Part shown: in pieces, positions 22,290 to 31,246 of the stretch | How the letters are laid out: every line of letters begins with the position of its first letter | Position numbering within the stretch: position 1 is the stretch's first letter | Source of the DNA: Pseudomonas japonica | GTDB lineage: Bacteria > Pseudomonadota > Gammaproteobacteria > Pseudomonadales > Pseudomonadaceae | Direction of reading: 5' to 3' | NCBI RefSeq assembly: GCF_013522925.1 | Contig: NZ_JAAMQU010000015.1 | Span: 53,442 to 117,441 of the forward strand | DNA length: 64,000 bases | The notes under the pieces: model-generated | Database searches by the model: none | The model's input: only the letters and a program-made list of their open reading frames with translations | Told to the model about the DNA's origin: nothing | Translations under genes and position numbers: made by a program

Positions 22290-23771
22290 ATGAGTAAAGA
22301 AGTACTGCTGGTTGTTGAATCGGTATCCAATGAAAAGGGCGTACCGGCGGGTGTCATTTTTGAAGCACTGGAAATCGCCCTGGCTACCGCTACCAAGAAG
22401 CGGTTCGAGGACGAAGTAGATCTGCGCGTGGCGATCAACCGCCACACCGGCAGCTACGAGACGTTCCGCCGCTGGACCGTCGTCGAGGACGAAAACTTCG
22501 ATGACCCGGCCATCCAGCTGGCTGTCGACCAGGCTCAGGCTCGCAAGCCTGACTCGGTTGCAGGCGACATCATCGAGGAAAAGATCGACTCCATCGAGTT
22601 CGGTCGCATCGCCGCGCAAACCGCCAAGCAAGTCATCGTGCAGAAAGTGCGCGAGGCCGAGCGTGCCCAGGTGGTCGATGCCTACCGCGAGAAGGTTGGC
22701 GAAATCATCTCCGGCACCGTAAAGAAGGTGACTCGCGACAACGTCATCGTGGACCTTGGCAACAATGCCGAGGCGCTGCTGGCGCGTGAAGACATCATCT
22801 CCCGCGAAACCTTCCGTGTTGGCGTGCGTCTTCGCGCGCTGCTCAAGGAAATTCGCAGCGAGAACCGCGGCCCGCAACTGATCCTGTCGCGCACTGCACC
22901 GGAAATGCTCATCGAGCTCTTCCGTATCGAAGTACCGGAAATCGCAGAAGGCCTCATCGAAGTGATGGCCGCTTCCCGCGATCCGGGTTCCCGCGCGAAA
23001 ATCGCGGTCCGCTCCAAGGACAAACGCATCGACCCTCAGGGCGCGTGCATCGGTATGCGCGGCTCCCGCGTACAAGCGGTGTCCGGCGAGCTGGGTGGCG
23101 AGCGTGTCGACATCGTCCTCTGGGACGACAACCCTGCACAGTTCGTCATCAACGCAATGTCCCCGGCGGAAGTCGCGGCCATCATCGTTGATGAGGACGC
23201 GCATGCCATGGATATCGCCGTTGCGGCTGACAACCTCGCCCAGGCCATCGGCCGGGGCGGGCAGAACGTTCGTCTGGCCAGCCAGCTGACCGGCTGGACG
23301 CTGAATGTCATGACCGAGTCCGATATCCAGGCTAAACAACAGGCCGAAACCGGCGACATCCTGCGCAATTTCGTCGAGCAACTCGAAGTCGACGAAGAGC
23401 TCGCCCAGGTTCTGGTTGACGAAGGTTTCACCAGCCTGGAAGAAATCGCCTACGTGCCTTTGGAAGAAATGCTCAACATCGATGGGTTCGATGAGGAGAT
23501 CGTCAATGAGCTTCGTGCTCGGGCCAAGGATCGCCTGTTGACCGCTGCCATCGCTTCCGAGGAAAAGCTCGCTGACGCCCATCCGGCCGAAGATCTGCTT
23601 TCCCTGGAAGGTATGGACGCGGACCTTGCGAAGGAATTGGCGGTACGCGGCGTAATCAACCGCGAAGACCTGGCCGAGCAGTCTATTGACGATTTGCTCG
23701 ACATCGACGGCATCGACCAAGAGCGTGCCGGCAAGTTGATCATGGCCGCCCGAGCCCATTGGTTCGAGTAA
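22290..23771 (+). CDS. nusA: Transcription termination/antitermination protein NusA
   Basis: The product has 493 residues. The RNA-polymerase-binding N-terminal domain (1-125) is followed by an S1 domain (GEIISGTVKKVTRDNVIVDLG, from about 135), two KH domains (ACIGMRGSRVQAV and AIGRGGQNVRLA), and two C-terminal acidic repeats (from about 365) that contact the polymerase alpha subunit. It controls pausing, termination and rRNA antitermination. ATG 22290 gives the standard MSKEVLLVVESVSNEKG start. Confidence 0.97.
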   Translation: MSKEVLLVVESVSNEKGVPAGVIFEALEIALATATKKRFEDEVDLRVAINRHTGSYETFRRWTVVEDENFDDPAIQLAVDQAQARKPDSVAGDIIEEKIDSIEFGRIAAQTAKQVIVQKVREAERAQVVDAYREKVGEIISGTVKKVTRDNVIVDLGNNAEALLAREDIISRETFRVGVRLRALLKEIRSENRGPQLILSRTAPEMLIELFRIEVPEIAEGLIEVMAASRDPGSRAKIAVRSKDKRIDPQGACIGMRGSRVQAVSGELGGERVDIVLWDDNPAQFVINAMSPAEVAAIIVDEDAHAMDIAVAADNLAQAIGRGGQNVRLASQLTGWTLNVMTESDIQAKQQAETGDILRNFVEQLEVDEELAQVLVDEGFTSLEEIAYVPLEEMLNIDGFDEEIVNELRARAKDRLLTAAIASEEKLADAHPAEDLLSLEGMDADLAKELAVRGVINREDLAEQSIDDLLDIDGIDQERAGKLIMAARAHWFE

Positions 23772-23797
23772 CTGGCGCGGCCTGAGGAGAGAAGTGC

Positions 23798-26320
23798 ATG
23801 ACGCAAGTCACGGTGAAAGAACTGGCCCAAGAGGTCGCCGCACCGGTGGAGCGCCTGTTGCAACAGATGCGTGAGGCGGGGCTACCACATACCGACGCCG
23901 GCCAGGTTGTGACCGATACCGAAAAACAAGCGCTGTTGGCGCACCTGAAAAGCAGTCACAAGGCAAAAGTGGAAGAACCCCGCAAGATTACCCTGCAACG
24001 CAAGACCACCAGCACATTGCGCGTGGCCGGCAGCAAGACCATCAGTGTCGAGGTCCGCAAGAAGAAGACCTTCGTCAAGCAAAGCCCTGAGGAGATCGAG
24101 GCTCAACAACGCCGCGAACTCGAAGAGCGCCGCGCTGCTGAAAACGCTGCTCGCGACAAGATCAACGATCAGGTTCGCCTGCGCGCTGAGGAAGAAGCCC
24201 GCAAGGCCGCGTCTGCCGCCGAGGCCAGCCAGCCTGTGGCTGACGCGGTTGCCCAGGCACCTGCCGCCCGTGCTTCCGAGCCGGCCGCTGCACCTGAGCG
24301 TGCGCCACAGCCGACCCAGGTCGCTGAAGTGCGCAAGCGCGACGATGCCCGCCGTCCGGACAAGCCCAAGGCAACCACCGACGACGATCGTCGTGGCGAC
24401 CGCAAGAATCAGCCGCACCGCGCGACTGTGAAGGAAAAGGCGCCTACGCCGCGTGCCGCCCCACGTACCACCGACGAAGAGAGCGATGGCTTCCGTCGCG
24501 GTGGCCGTGGCAAGTCCAAGCTCAAGAAGCGCAACATGCATGGCTTCCAGAGCCCGACTGGCCCGGTTGTTCGTGACGTTGTGATTGGCGAAACCATCAC
24601 CGTGTCCGACCTGGCGCAGCAGATGTCCGTCAAGGGCGCTGAAGTGGTCAAGTTCATGTTCAAGCTCGGCACCCCGGTTACCATCAACCAGGTGCTGGAC
24701 CGTGACACCGCTCAGCTGGTCGCCGAAGAGCTCGGCCACAAGGTCAAGCTGGTCAGCGACAACGCCCTGGAAGAATCCCTGGCCGAATCGCTGCGCTATG
24801 AAGGCGAAACCGTCGCTCGCGCGCCGGTGGTTACCGTCATGGGCCACGTTGACCATGGTAAAACCTCGCTGCTCGACTACATCCGTCGTGCCAAGGTTGC
24901 TGCTGGCGAAGCCGGTGGTATCACCCAGCACATCGGTGCCTACCACGTCGAAACCGACCGTGGCATGGTTACGTTCCTCGACACCCCTGGCCACGCCGCG
25001 TTTACCGCCATGCGTGCTCGTGGTGCCAAGGCGACCGACATCGTCATCCTCGTGGTGGCGGCGGACGACGGCGTGATGCCGCAAACCATCGAAGCCGTTC
25101 AGCACGCCAAGGCTGCCGGTGTACCGCTGGTTGTCGCAGTGAACAAGATCGACAAGCCGGGCGCTGACCTGGACCGCATCCGCAGCGAGCTGTCGGTGCA
25201 GGGCGTGACTTCCGAAGAGTGGGGCGGCGATACTCCGTTCGTTCCGGTCTCCGCGAAGATGGGTACCGGTGTCGACGAACTGCTCGAAGCCGTTCTGCTT
25301 CAGGCTGAAGTACTCGAGCTCAAGGCAAGCCCGGCTGCGCCTGGCCGTGGTGTTGTAGTCGAGTCCCGCCTGGACAAGGGCCGCGGCCCGGTTGCGACCG
25401 TTCTGGTTCAGGACGGTACCCTGCGTCAGGGCGACATGGTGCTGGTAGGCTCGAACTTCGGCCGCATCCGCGCAATGCTCGACGAGAACGGCAAGAACGT
25501 GAAAGAAGCGGGCCCATCGATCCCGGTCGAGATTCTCGGCCTGGACGGTACCCCGGACGCCGGCGACGAAATGAGCGTGGTGGGCGACGAGAAGAAAGCC
25601 CGTGAAGTTGCCATGTTCCGTCAAGGCAAGTTCCGCGAGGTCAAGCTGGCTCGTGCTCACGCCGGCAAGCTCGAGAACATCTTCGAGAACATGGGCCAGG
25701 AAGAGAAGAAAACCCTCAACATCGTGCTCAAGGCCGACGTGCGTGGTTCTCTCGAAGCCCTGCAGGGCGCCCTGGGCGGCCTGGGCAACGACGAAGTGCA
25801 GGTTCGCGTCGTGGCTGGCGGTGTAGGTGGCATCACGGAAAGCGATGCCAACCTGGCCCTTGCCTCCAATGCAGTCGTGTTCGGCTTCAACGTGCGTGCC
25901 GATGCCGGTGCTCGCAAGATCGTCGAGCAGGAAGGCCTGGACATGCGTTACTACAACGTGATCTACGACATCATCGAAGACGTCAAGAAGGCCCTTACCG
26001 GCATGCTTGGCAGCGATGTCCGCGAGAACATCCTCGGCATCGCCGAAGTACGTGACGTGTTCCGCTCGCCGAAATTCGGCGCCGTTGCCGGCTGTATGGT
26101 GCTCGAAGGTATCGTTCACCGGAATCGCCCGATTCGCGTACTGCGCGAAGACGTGGTGATCTTCGAGGGCGAACTCGAGTCGCTGCGCCGCTTCAAGGAC
26201 GACATGTCCGAAGTGCGTGCCGGCATGGAGTGCGGTATTGGCGTGAAGAGCTACAACGACGTGAAAGTCGGTGACAAGATCGAAGTCTTCGAGAAGGTCC
26301 AGGTAGCTCGTACCCTCTAA
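23798..26320 (+). CDS. infB: Translation initiation factor IF-2
   Basis: The product has 840 residues. An N-terminal IF2-N fold (1-50) is followed by a long charged, Ala/Arg/Glu-rich linker (about 90-245) and a second IF2-N domain. The GTPase domain has G1 GHVDHGKT near 349, G3 DTPGH and G4 NKID. Domains II-IV form the initiator-tRNA-binding C-terminus, ending KVGDKIEVFEKVQ. It loads fMet-tRNA on the 30S subunit and promotes subunit joining. The gene sits 26 bases after nusA with GAGGAGAG as ribosome site. Confidence 0.98.
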   Translation: MTQVTVKELAQEVAAPVERLLQQMREAGLPHTDAGQVVTDTEKQALLAHLKSSHKAKVEEPRKITLQRKTTSTLRVAGSKTISVEVRKKKTFVKQSPEEIEAQQRRELEERRAAENAARDKINDQVRLRAEEEARKAASAAEASQPVADAVAQAPAARASEPAAAPERAPQPTQVAEVRKRDDARRPDKPKATTDDDRRGDRKNQPHRATVKEKAPTPRAAPRTTDEESDGFRRGGRGKSKLKKRNMHGFQSPTGPVVRDVVIGETITVSDLAQQMSVKGAEVVKFMFKLGTPVTINQVLDRDTAQLVAEELGHKVKLVSDNALEESLAESLRYEGETVARAPVVTVMGHVDHGKTSLLDYIRRAKVAAGEAGGITQHIGAYHVETDRGMVTFLDTPGHAAFTAMRARGAKATDIVILVVAADDGVMPQTIEAVQHAKAAGVPLVVAVNKIDKPGADLDRIRSELSVQGVTSEEWGGDTPFVPVSAKMGTGVDELLEAVLLQAEVLELKASPAAPGRGVVVESRLDKGRGPVATVLVQDGTLRQGDMVLVGSNFGRIRAMLDENGKNVKEAGPSIPVEILGLDGTPDAGDEMSVVGDEKKAREVAMFRQGKFREVKLARAHAGKLENIFENMGQEEKKTLNIVLKADVRGSLEALQGALGGLGNDEVQVRVVAGGVGGITESDANLALASNAVVFGFNVRADAGARKIVEQEGLDMRYYNVIYDIIEDVKKALTGMLGSDVRENILGIAEVRDVFRSPKFGAVAGCMVLEGIVHRNRPIRVLREDVVIFEGELESLRRFKDDMSEVRAGMECGIGVKSYNDVKVGDKIEVFEKVQVARTL

Positions 26321-26445
26321 GCTGTACTCAGGGAAGGCTCAGCGCCCGCCCTTAACGCAACGCCCGGTCCGGCTACTCGCTGGGTCGGGCGTTTGCCGCT
26401 TTCAAGCCGCCCGCGCTGCGGGGGGTCGATACAGGTAGTCTTGCC

Positions 26446-26853
26446 ATGGCAAAAGAATATAGCCGTACCCAACGCATCGGCGATCAGATGCAGCGCGAAC
26501 TGGCGCAACTCATTCGGCGTGAAGTGAAAGACCCACGCGTGGGCCTGGTCACCATCACCGCGGTAGAAGTCACACGCGACGTTGGCCACGCCAAGGTCTA
26601 CATCACCGTGATGGGTGACGATGGCGGCGAGCAGGTCAAGCAGAGCGTGAAGGTGCTCAACGCGGCGGGCAGTTTCCTGCGCACGCAACTGGGCCGGGAA
26701 ATGAAACTGCGCAGCGTTCCGCAACTGCACTTCCACTATGACGAAAGCGTGGCTCGCGGGGCGCACCTCTCTGCGCTGATCGAGCGCGCGGTCGCCGAAG
26801 ACAGCCAGCACGCGCCAGCCTCGCCCGAGCCCAAAGATGTGGGCGAGGACTGA
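26446..26853 (+). CDS. rbfA: 30S ribosome-binding factor RbfA
   Basis: The product has 135 residues, a single KH-like domain (EYSRTQRIGDQMQRELAQLI through LHFHYDES) plus a short acidic tail. RbfA binds the 5' helix of 16S rRNA during 30S maturation and is needed at low temperature. It is the next gene of the nusA operon; the 125-base gap after infB holds a loose GC-rich hairpin near 26358-26393 but no clear terminator. Confidence 0.96.
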   Translation: MAKEYSRTQRIGDQMQRELAQLIRREVKDPRVGLVTITAVEVTRDVGHAKVYITVMGDDGGEQVKQSVKVLNAAGSFLRTQLGREMKLRSVPQLHFHYDESVARGAHLSALIERAVAEDSQHAPASPEPKDVGED

Positions 26854-26856
26854 CCG

Positions 26857-27774
26857 GTGGCTCAGGTCAAGCGTATACGCCGTAACGTGAGCGGCATCAT
26901 CCTGCTGGACAAGCCACAGGGTTTTACCTCCAACGCGGCGCTGCAGAAGGTGCGTTGGCTGCTCAATGCCGAGAAGGCCGGCCACACCGGTAGCCTCGAC
27001 CCTCTGGCCACCGGCGTATTGCCGCTGTGCTTCGGGGAGGCGACCAAGTTCTCCCAGTACCTGCTCGATTCCGACAAGGGCTACGAGACCGTCATGCAGC
27101 TGGGCGTTACCACCACCACCGCCGATGCGGAAGGTGAGGTATTGCGCGAGCGTGAGGTGACCGTCGGTCGTGCTGACATCGAAGCGGTACTGCCCCACTT
27201 CCGTGGCCCTATCCAGCAGGTTCCGCCGATGTACTCGGCGCTCAAGCGTGACGGGCAGCCGCTGTACAAACTTGCACGTGCCGGGGAAGTAGTGGAGCGC
27301 GAAGCGCGTTCTGTTACTATTGGCAGCCTTGAGTTGCTGGCGGTAGAGCAAACCCGGGCTACGCTGGCAGTGCATTGCACCAAAGGCACCTACATTCGAA
27401 CCCTGGTCGAGGATATCGGCGAGCGGCTCGGTTGCGGGGCTTATGTGGCGCAGCTGCGGCGTACACAGGCGGGGCCGTTCAAGCTCGCGCAAACGATCAC
27501 CCTCGAAGCCCTGGAACAGGCGCATGCCGAGGGTGGCAACGAGGCGCTGGACCAGTTCCTCCTGCCGGCCGACAGCGGCCTTCAGGATTGGCCGCTGCTG
27601 CAGTTCTCGGAACACAGTGCGTTCTACTGGCTCCATGGGCAGCCGGTTCGTGCCCCGGAGGCTCCGGCCTTTGGCATGGTGCGCGTACAGGATCACAACG
27701 GTCGCTTCATTGGTATCGGTGAAGTGAGCGAAGACGGGCGTATTGCGCCGCGTCGACTGATTCGGTCTGAATGA
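26857..27774 (+). CDS. truB: tRNA pseudouridine(55) synthase TruB
   Basis: The product has 305 residues. The catalytic Asp lies in GSLDPLATGVLP near residue 48, preceded by the conserved KPQGFTSN segment and followed by KGTYIRTL near 172. It isomerises U55 in the T loop of tRNAs. The start is GTG 26857 after GAGGA, three bases past the rbfA stop, so the two are coupled. Confidence 0.96.
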   Translation: MAQVKRIRRNVSGIILLDKPQGFTSNAALQKVRWLLNAEKAGHTGSLDPLATGVLPLCFGEATKFSQYLLDSDKGYETVMQLGVTTTTADAEGEVLREREVTVGRADIEAVLPHFRGPIQQVPPMYSALKRDGQPLYKLARAGEVVEREARSVTIGSLELLAVEQTRATLAVHCTKGTYIRTLVEDIGERLGCGAYVAQLRRTQAGPFKLAQTITLEALEQAHAEGGNEALDQFLLPADSGLQDWPLLQFSEHSAFYWLHGQPVRAPEAPAFGMVRVQDHNGRFIGIGEVSEDGRIAPRRLIRSE

Positions 27775-27883
27775 CCGAACGAGGGTGGCTGTCATTAGGC
27801 GCGGTCACTCCTCCTATTAAACGACAGGGGTTTCCCTGGCCTATTGGAATCGCCTGGCGGTTCCGTGAAATGGAGAACGCCTC

Positions 27884-28153
27884 ATGGCACTCAGCGTTGA
27901 AGACAAAGCTCGTATCGTTGGTGAATATCAGCAAGCTGCTGGCGACACCGGTTCCCCGGAAGTGCAGGTAGCCCTGCTGACCCACAACATCAACAAGCTG
28001 CAGGACCACTTCAAGGCCAACGGCAAAGACCACCACTCGCGTCGTGGCCTGATCCGTATGGTTAACCAGCGTCGCAAGCTGCTGGACTACCTGAAGGGCA
28101 AAGACGTCACTCGCTACAGCGCCCTGATCGGTCGCCTGGGCCTGCGTCGCTGA
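27884..28153 (+). CDS. rpsO: 30S ribosomal protein S15
   Basis: The product has 89 residues, the exact length of bacterial S15, with the typical DTGSPEVQVALLTHNI and HHSRRGLIRMVNQRRKLLDYL segments. It binds the central domain of 16S rRNA. In E. coli S15 represses its own translation by binding its leader; the 109-base leader here contains a small hairpin but was not modelled. It precedes pnp, as in most gammaproteobacteria. Confidence 0.98.
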   Translation: MALSVEDKARIVGEYQQAAGDTGSPEVQVALLTHNINKLQDHFKANGKDHHSRRGLIRMVNQRRKLLDYLKGKDVTRYSALIGRLGLRR

Positions 28154-28244
28154 TAGCGGCCCGGCCAGTGGTGTGCACGGCCTCGCAACGGTCGCGCTTG
28201 ATGCGCAATCGTTGCAGGGGCTGGGCAACTCAATGAGGTTGGCG

Positions 28245-28285
28245 ACCCGTCTCTTTCGAGCCTTGTGTTCGAGAGGGGCGGGTTT
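28245..28285 (+). terminator. Long rpsO-pnp intergenic stem-loop
   Basis: A 15-bp stem (28245-28259 with 28269-28283, several G-T pairs) closes a 9-base loop and is followed by only a few T residues. It may be the rpsO terminator, or an RNase III processing stem for pnp autoregulation as known in E. coli; sequence alone does not decide. Confidence 0.65.
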
Positions 28286-28445
28286 CCAGCCTCAAGTTTT
28301 ATGGGGCCGGTGATATCCGGGACCAGCTTTATCCGGACGTGGTACGGGCCGAAACCCGTTGGCGCCCAACTATTCGAGGCCCGGTAGGCAACGGCATACT
28401 GGCCTGGTACAGATTCCCCCAAGAGCAAATGGAAGGTAGGAAACC

Positions 28446-30551
28446 GTGAACCCGGTAATCAAGCAATTTCAGTTCGGTCAATCGACCGTAACCCTCGAGA
28501 CTGGCCGCATTGCCCGTCAAGCCTCCGGCGCCGTCCTGGTCACCGTCGACAACGACGTGACCGTGCTGGTCACCGTGGTAGGTGCCAAGCAGGCCGATCC
28601 AGGCAAGGGCTTCTTCCCGCTGTCTGTTCACTACCAGGAAAAAACCTACGCAGCCGGCAAGATCCCTGGTGGCTTCTTCAAGCGCGAAGGCCGCCCGTCC
28701 GAGAAAGAAACCCTCACTTCCCGGCTGATCGACCGTCCGATCCGCCCGCTGTTCCCCGAAGGCTTCATGAACGAAGTGCAGGTTGTCTGCACCGTCGTTT
28801 CCACCAGCAAGAAGACCGATCCGGACATCGCTGCGATGATCGGCACCTCGGCTGCCCTGGCCATTTCCGGTATTCCGTTCGAAGGCCCAATCGGCGCTGC
28901 CCGTGTCGCTTTCCATGAAAGCACCGGCTACCTGCTGAACCCGACCTACGAGCAACTGGCCGCTTCCAGCCTCGACATGGTCGTGGCCGGTACCGCCGAC
29001 GCCGTGCTGATGGTTGAATCCGAAGCCAAGGAACTGACCGAAGACCAGATGCTGGGCGCTGTGCTGTTCGCCCACGACGAATTCCAGTCGGTGATCACTG
29101 CTGTTAAGGAACTGGCCGCCGAAGCTGCCAAGCCTACCTGGAACTGGGCGCCAAAAGCCGAGAACACCGAGCTGCTGAACGCCATCCGTGGTGAAGTCGG
29201 TGCTGCTGTCTCCGAGGCTTACACCATCACCGTCAAGGCTGATCGCTATGCTCGCCTGGGCGAACTGCGCGACCAGGCCGTTGCCAAATTCTCCGGTGAG
29301 GAAGGCCAGCCAAGCTCCGCCGAAGTGAAGGAAATCTTCGGCGAGATCGAATACCGCACCGTTCGCGAAAACATCGTGAATGGCAAGCCGCGTATCGATG
29401 GCCGTGACACCCGTACCGTTCGCCCGCTGAACATCGAAGTAGGTGTACTGCCCAAGACCCACGGTTCGGCCCTGTTCACCCGTGGCGAAACCCAGGCACT
29501 GGTAGTAGCGACCCTGGGCACCGCCCGTGACGCACAGCTGCTGGACACCCTCGAAGGCGAGAAGAAAGACCCCTTCATGCTGCACTACAACTTCCCGCCG
29601 TTCTCGGTAGGCGAGTGTGGTCGCATGGGCGGTGCTGGCCGTCGCGAAATCGGCCACGGCCGTCTGGCCCGCCGCAGCGTCCAGGCTATGCTGCCGGACT
29701 CCGACGTGTTCCCCTACACCATCCGCGTGGTGTCGGAAATCACCGAATCCAACGGCTCCAGCTCCATGGCGTCGGTGTGCGGTGCTTCTCTGGCCTTGAT
29801 GGACGCCGGTGTACCGATGAAGGCCCCTGTGGCCGGTATCGCCATGGGCCTGGTGAAAGAAGGCGAGAAATTCGCCATCCTCACCGACATCCTGGGTGAC
29901 GAAGACCACCTCGGCGACATGGACTTCAAGGTTGCCGGTACCGCCAAGGGCGTTACCGCACTGCAGATGGACATCAAGATCAACGGCATCACCGAAGAGA
30001 TCATGGAAATCGCCCTGGGCCAGGCCCTGGAAGCGCGCCTGAACATCCTCGGCCAGATGAACCAGGTGATTGGCCAGTCGCGTAACGAGCTGTCCGCCAA
30101 CGCGCCTACCATGATCGCGATGAAGATCGACACCGACAAGATCCGTGACGTGATCGGCAAGGGCGGCGCCACCATCCGCGCCATCTGCGAAGAAACCAAG
30201 GCTTCGATCGACATCGAAGACGACGGCACGATCAAGATCTTCGGCGAAACCAAGGAAGCTGCTGAAGCTGCCCGCCAGCGCGTACTGGGCATCACCGCAG
30301 AAGCCGAGATCGGCAAGATCTATGTCGGCAAGGTTGAGCGCATCGTCGACTTCGGCGCATTCGTGAACATCCTGCCAGGCAAGGACGGCCTTGTGCACAT
30401 CTCGATGCTGAGCGATCAGCGCGTTGAGAAAGTGACCGACGTGCTGAAGGAAGGCCAGGAAGTGAAGGTATTGGTAATGGACGTGGACAACCGCGGCCGT
30501 ATCAAGCTTTCGATCAAAGACGTGCCGGCGGCGGAAGCTTCGGGCGTTTGA
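28446..30551 (+). CDS. pnp: Polyribonucleotide nucleotidyltransferase (PNPase)
   Basis: The product has 701 residues. Two RNase PH cores (about 1-230 and 310-545, the second with FPPFSVGECGRMGGAGRREIGHG) flank an alpha-helical domain. A KH domain with IRDVIGKGGATIRAI and a C-terminal S1 domain (GKIYVGKVERIVDFGAFVNILPGKDGLVH) complete it. PNPase degrades RNA 3'-5' with phosphate and joins the degradosome. The start is GTG at 28446 after AAGGTAGG. A strong terminator follows. Confidence 0.98.
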   Translation: MNPVIKQFQFGQSTVTLETGRIARQASGAVLVTVDNDVTVLVTVVGAKQADPGKGFFPLSVHYQEKTYAAGKIPGGFFKREGRPSEKETLTSRLIDRPIRPLFPEGFMNEVQVVCTVVSTSKKTDPDIAAMIGTSAALAISGIPFEGPIGAARVAFHESTGYLLNPTYEQLAASSLDMVVAGTADAVLMVESEAKELTEDQMLGAVLFAHDEFQSVITAVKELAAEAAKPTWNWAPKAENTELLNAIRGEVGAAVSEAYTITVKADRYARLGELRDQAVAKFSGEEGQPSSAEVKEIFGEIEYRTVRENIVNGKPRIDGRDTRTVRPLNIEVGVLPKTHGSALFTRGETQALVVATLGTARDAQLLDTLEGEKKDPFMLHYNFPPFSVGECGRMGGAGRREIGHGRLARRSVQAMLPDSDVFPYTIRVVSEITESNGSSSMASVCGASLALMDAGVPMKAPVAGIAMGLVKEGEKFAILTDILGDEDHLGDMDFKVAGTAKGVTALQMDIKINGITEEIMEIALGQALEARLNILGQMNQVIGQSRNELSANAPTMIAMKIDTDKIRDVIGKGGATIRAICEETKASIDIEDDGTIKIFGETKEAAEAARQRVLGITAEAEIGKIYVGKVERIVDFGAFVNILPGKDGLVHISMLSDQRVEKVTDVLKEGQEVKVLVMDVDNRGRIKLSIKDVPAAEASGV

Positions 30552-30580
30552 TCACCTGATCGACTGCGCATAATGAAAGG

Positions 30581-30606
30581 GCCCCGCTTCGGTGGGGCTT
30601 TTTTTT
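30581..30606 (+). terminator. Intrinsic terminator after pnp
   Basis: GCCCC (30581-30585) pairs with GGGGC (30594-30598) around GCTTCGGT, followed by eight T residues. It ends the rimP-to-pnp operon. Confidence 0.92.
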
Positions 30607-30740
30607 GTCCGGTTTTCGGCGATTCATGTCCCTGCAACTTGCACGCAAATTTTCGTCAGTGATTGCAGCTTGCACGATGGCATTCCGATGCTCGAATTCA
30701 TAAGTAATTGATTTATATGGGCTAATAACCAAGCGAAACG

Positions 30741-30756
30741 TTGGCACGGCGACTGC
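30741..30756 (+). promoter_or_regulatory. Candidate sigma-54 promoter of the BON-domain gene
   Basis: TTGGCACG, four bases and CTGCA place GG and GC ten bases apart, the -24/-12 pattern of RpoN promoters, with one mismatch in the -12 element. It lies 64 bases before the BON gene and faces it. No activator site was identified. Confidence 0.5.
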
Positions 30757-30819
30757 AACACTACTGTCACTCAGTGGCCAACAGGCTACGGGATATCCAA
30801 AAGAACAGGAGTGACTCCC

Positions 30820-31176
30820 ATGAAAAAACTCGCTATCGCTGCCGCAGCTGCTTCCGTCATGGCGATGGGCCTGACCAATGTCGCCTTTGCCCAAACCACT
30901 CAAGCCGCGCAATCGCCAATGATGCTGGCAGCAGGTGAAGTGGAGCAGGCCCAGGAAGCGACCTCCGATACCTGGATCACCACCAAGGTCAAATCCGACC
31001 TGGTTACCGAAAAAGGCATTCCAGGCACTGACATCAAGGTTGAGACCAACAAAGGCGTCGTTTCCCTGTCGTCTACTGTTGCACTGAGCAAGGCTCAGAA
31101 AGACACCGCCGTCATGATCACCAAGAAAATCAAAGGCGTTAAAGCCGTTTCGGCTGATGGCCTGAAAACCAACTGA
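30820..31176 (+). CDS. Secreted BON-domain protein
   Basis: The product has 118 residues. A classical signal peptide (MKKLAIAAAAASVMAMGLTNVAFA) predicts export to the periplasm. After a short Ala/Gln-rich linker there is one BON domain (about 48-117: DTWITTKVKSDL, then VETNKGVVSLSS and IKGVKAVSA). BON domains, as in OsmY, are linked to envelope and osmotic stress and phospholipid contact. The equivalent position after pnp in P. aeruginosa also holds a BON protein as I recall. ATG 30820 follows AACAGGAG. The upstream region has a sigma-54-like site. Terminators flank the gene, so it is monocistronic. Confidence 0.9.
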   Translation: MKKLAIAAAAASVMAMGLTNVAFAQTTQAAQSPMMLAAGEVEQAQEATSDTWITTKVKSDLVTEKGIPGTDIKVETNKGVVSLSSTVALSKAQKDTAVMITKKIKGVKAVSADGLKTN

Positions 31177-31196
31177 TCCCGGTCAGTTGTAAAAAG

Positions 31197-31219
31197 AAGC
31201 CCCGCATTTGCGGGGCTTT
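31197..31219. terminator. Terminator between the convergent BON and DUF748 genes
   Basis: GCCCCGC (31199-31205) pairs with GCGGGGC (31210-31216) around ATTT; the stem extends by A-T pairs, and A- and T-rich flanks allow use in both directions. Confidence 0.88.
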
Positions 31220-31246
31220 CTCGTTTCTGAACGCTAAGACCGTTTG

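Noticed and set aside
21879..26119. Long minus-strand frames (626 and 745 codons) opposite nusA and infB
   Set aside because: These are antisense shadows of well-supported genes, with no start signals and low-complexity composition.
28329..30398. A 689-codon minus-strand frame opposite pnp
   Set aside because: Antisense shadow; pnp has all expected domains on the plus strand.
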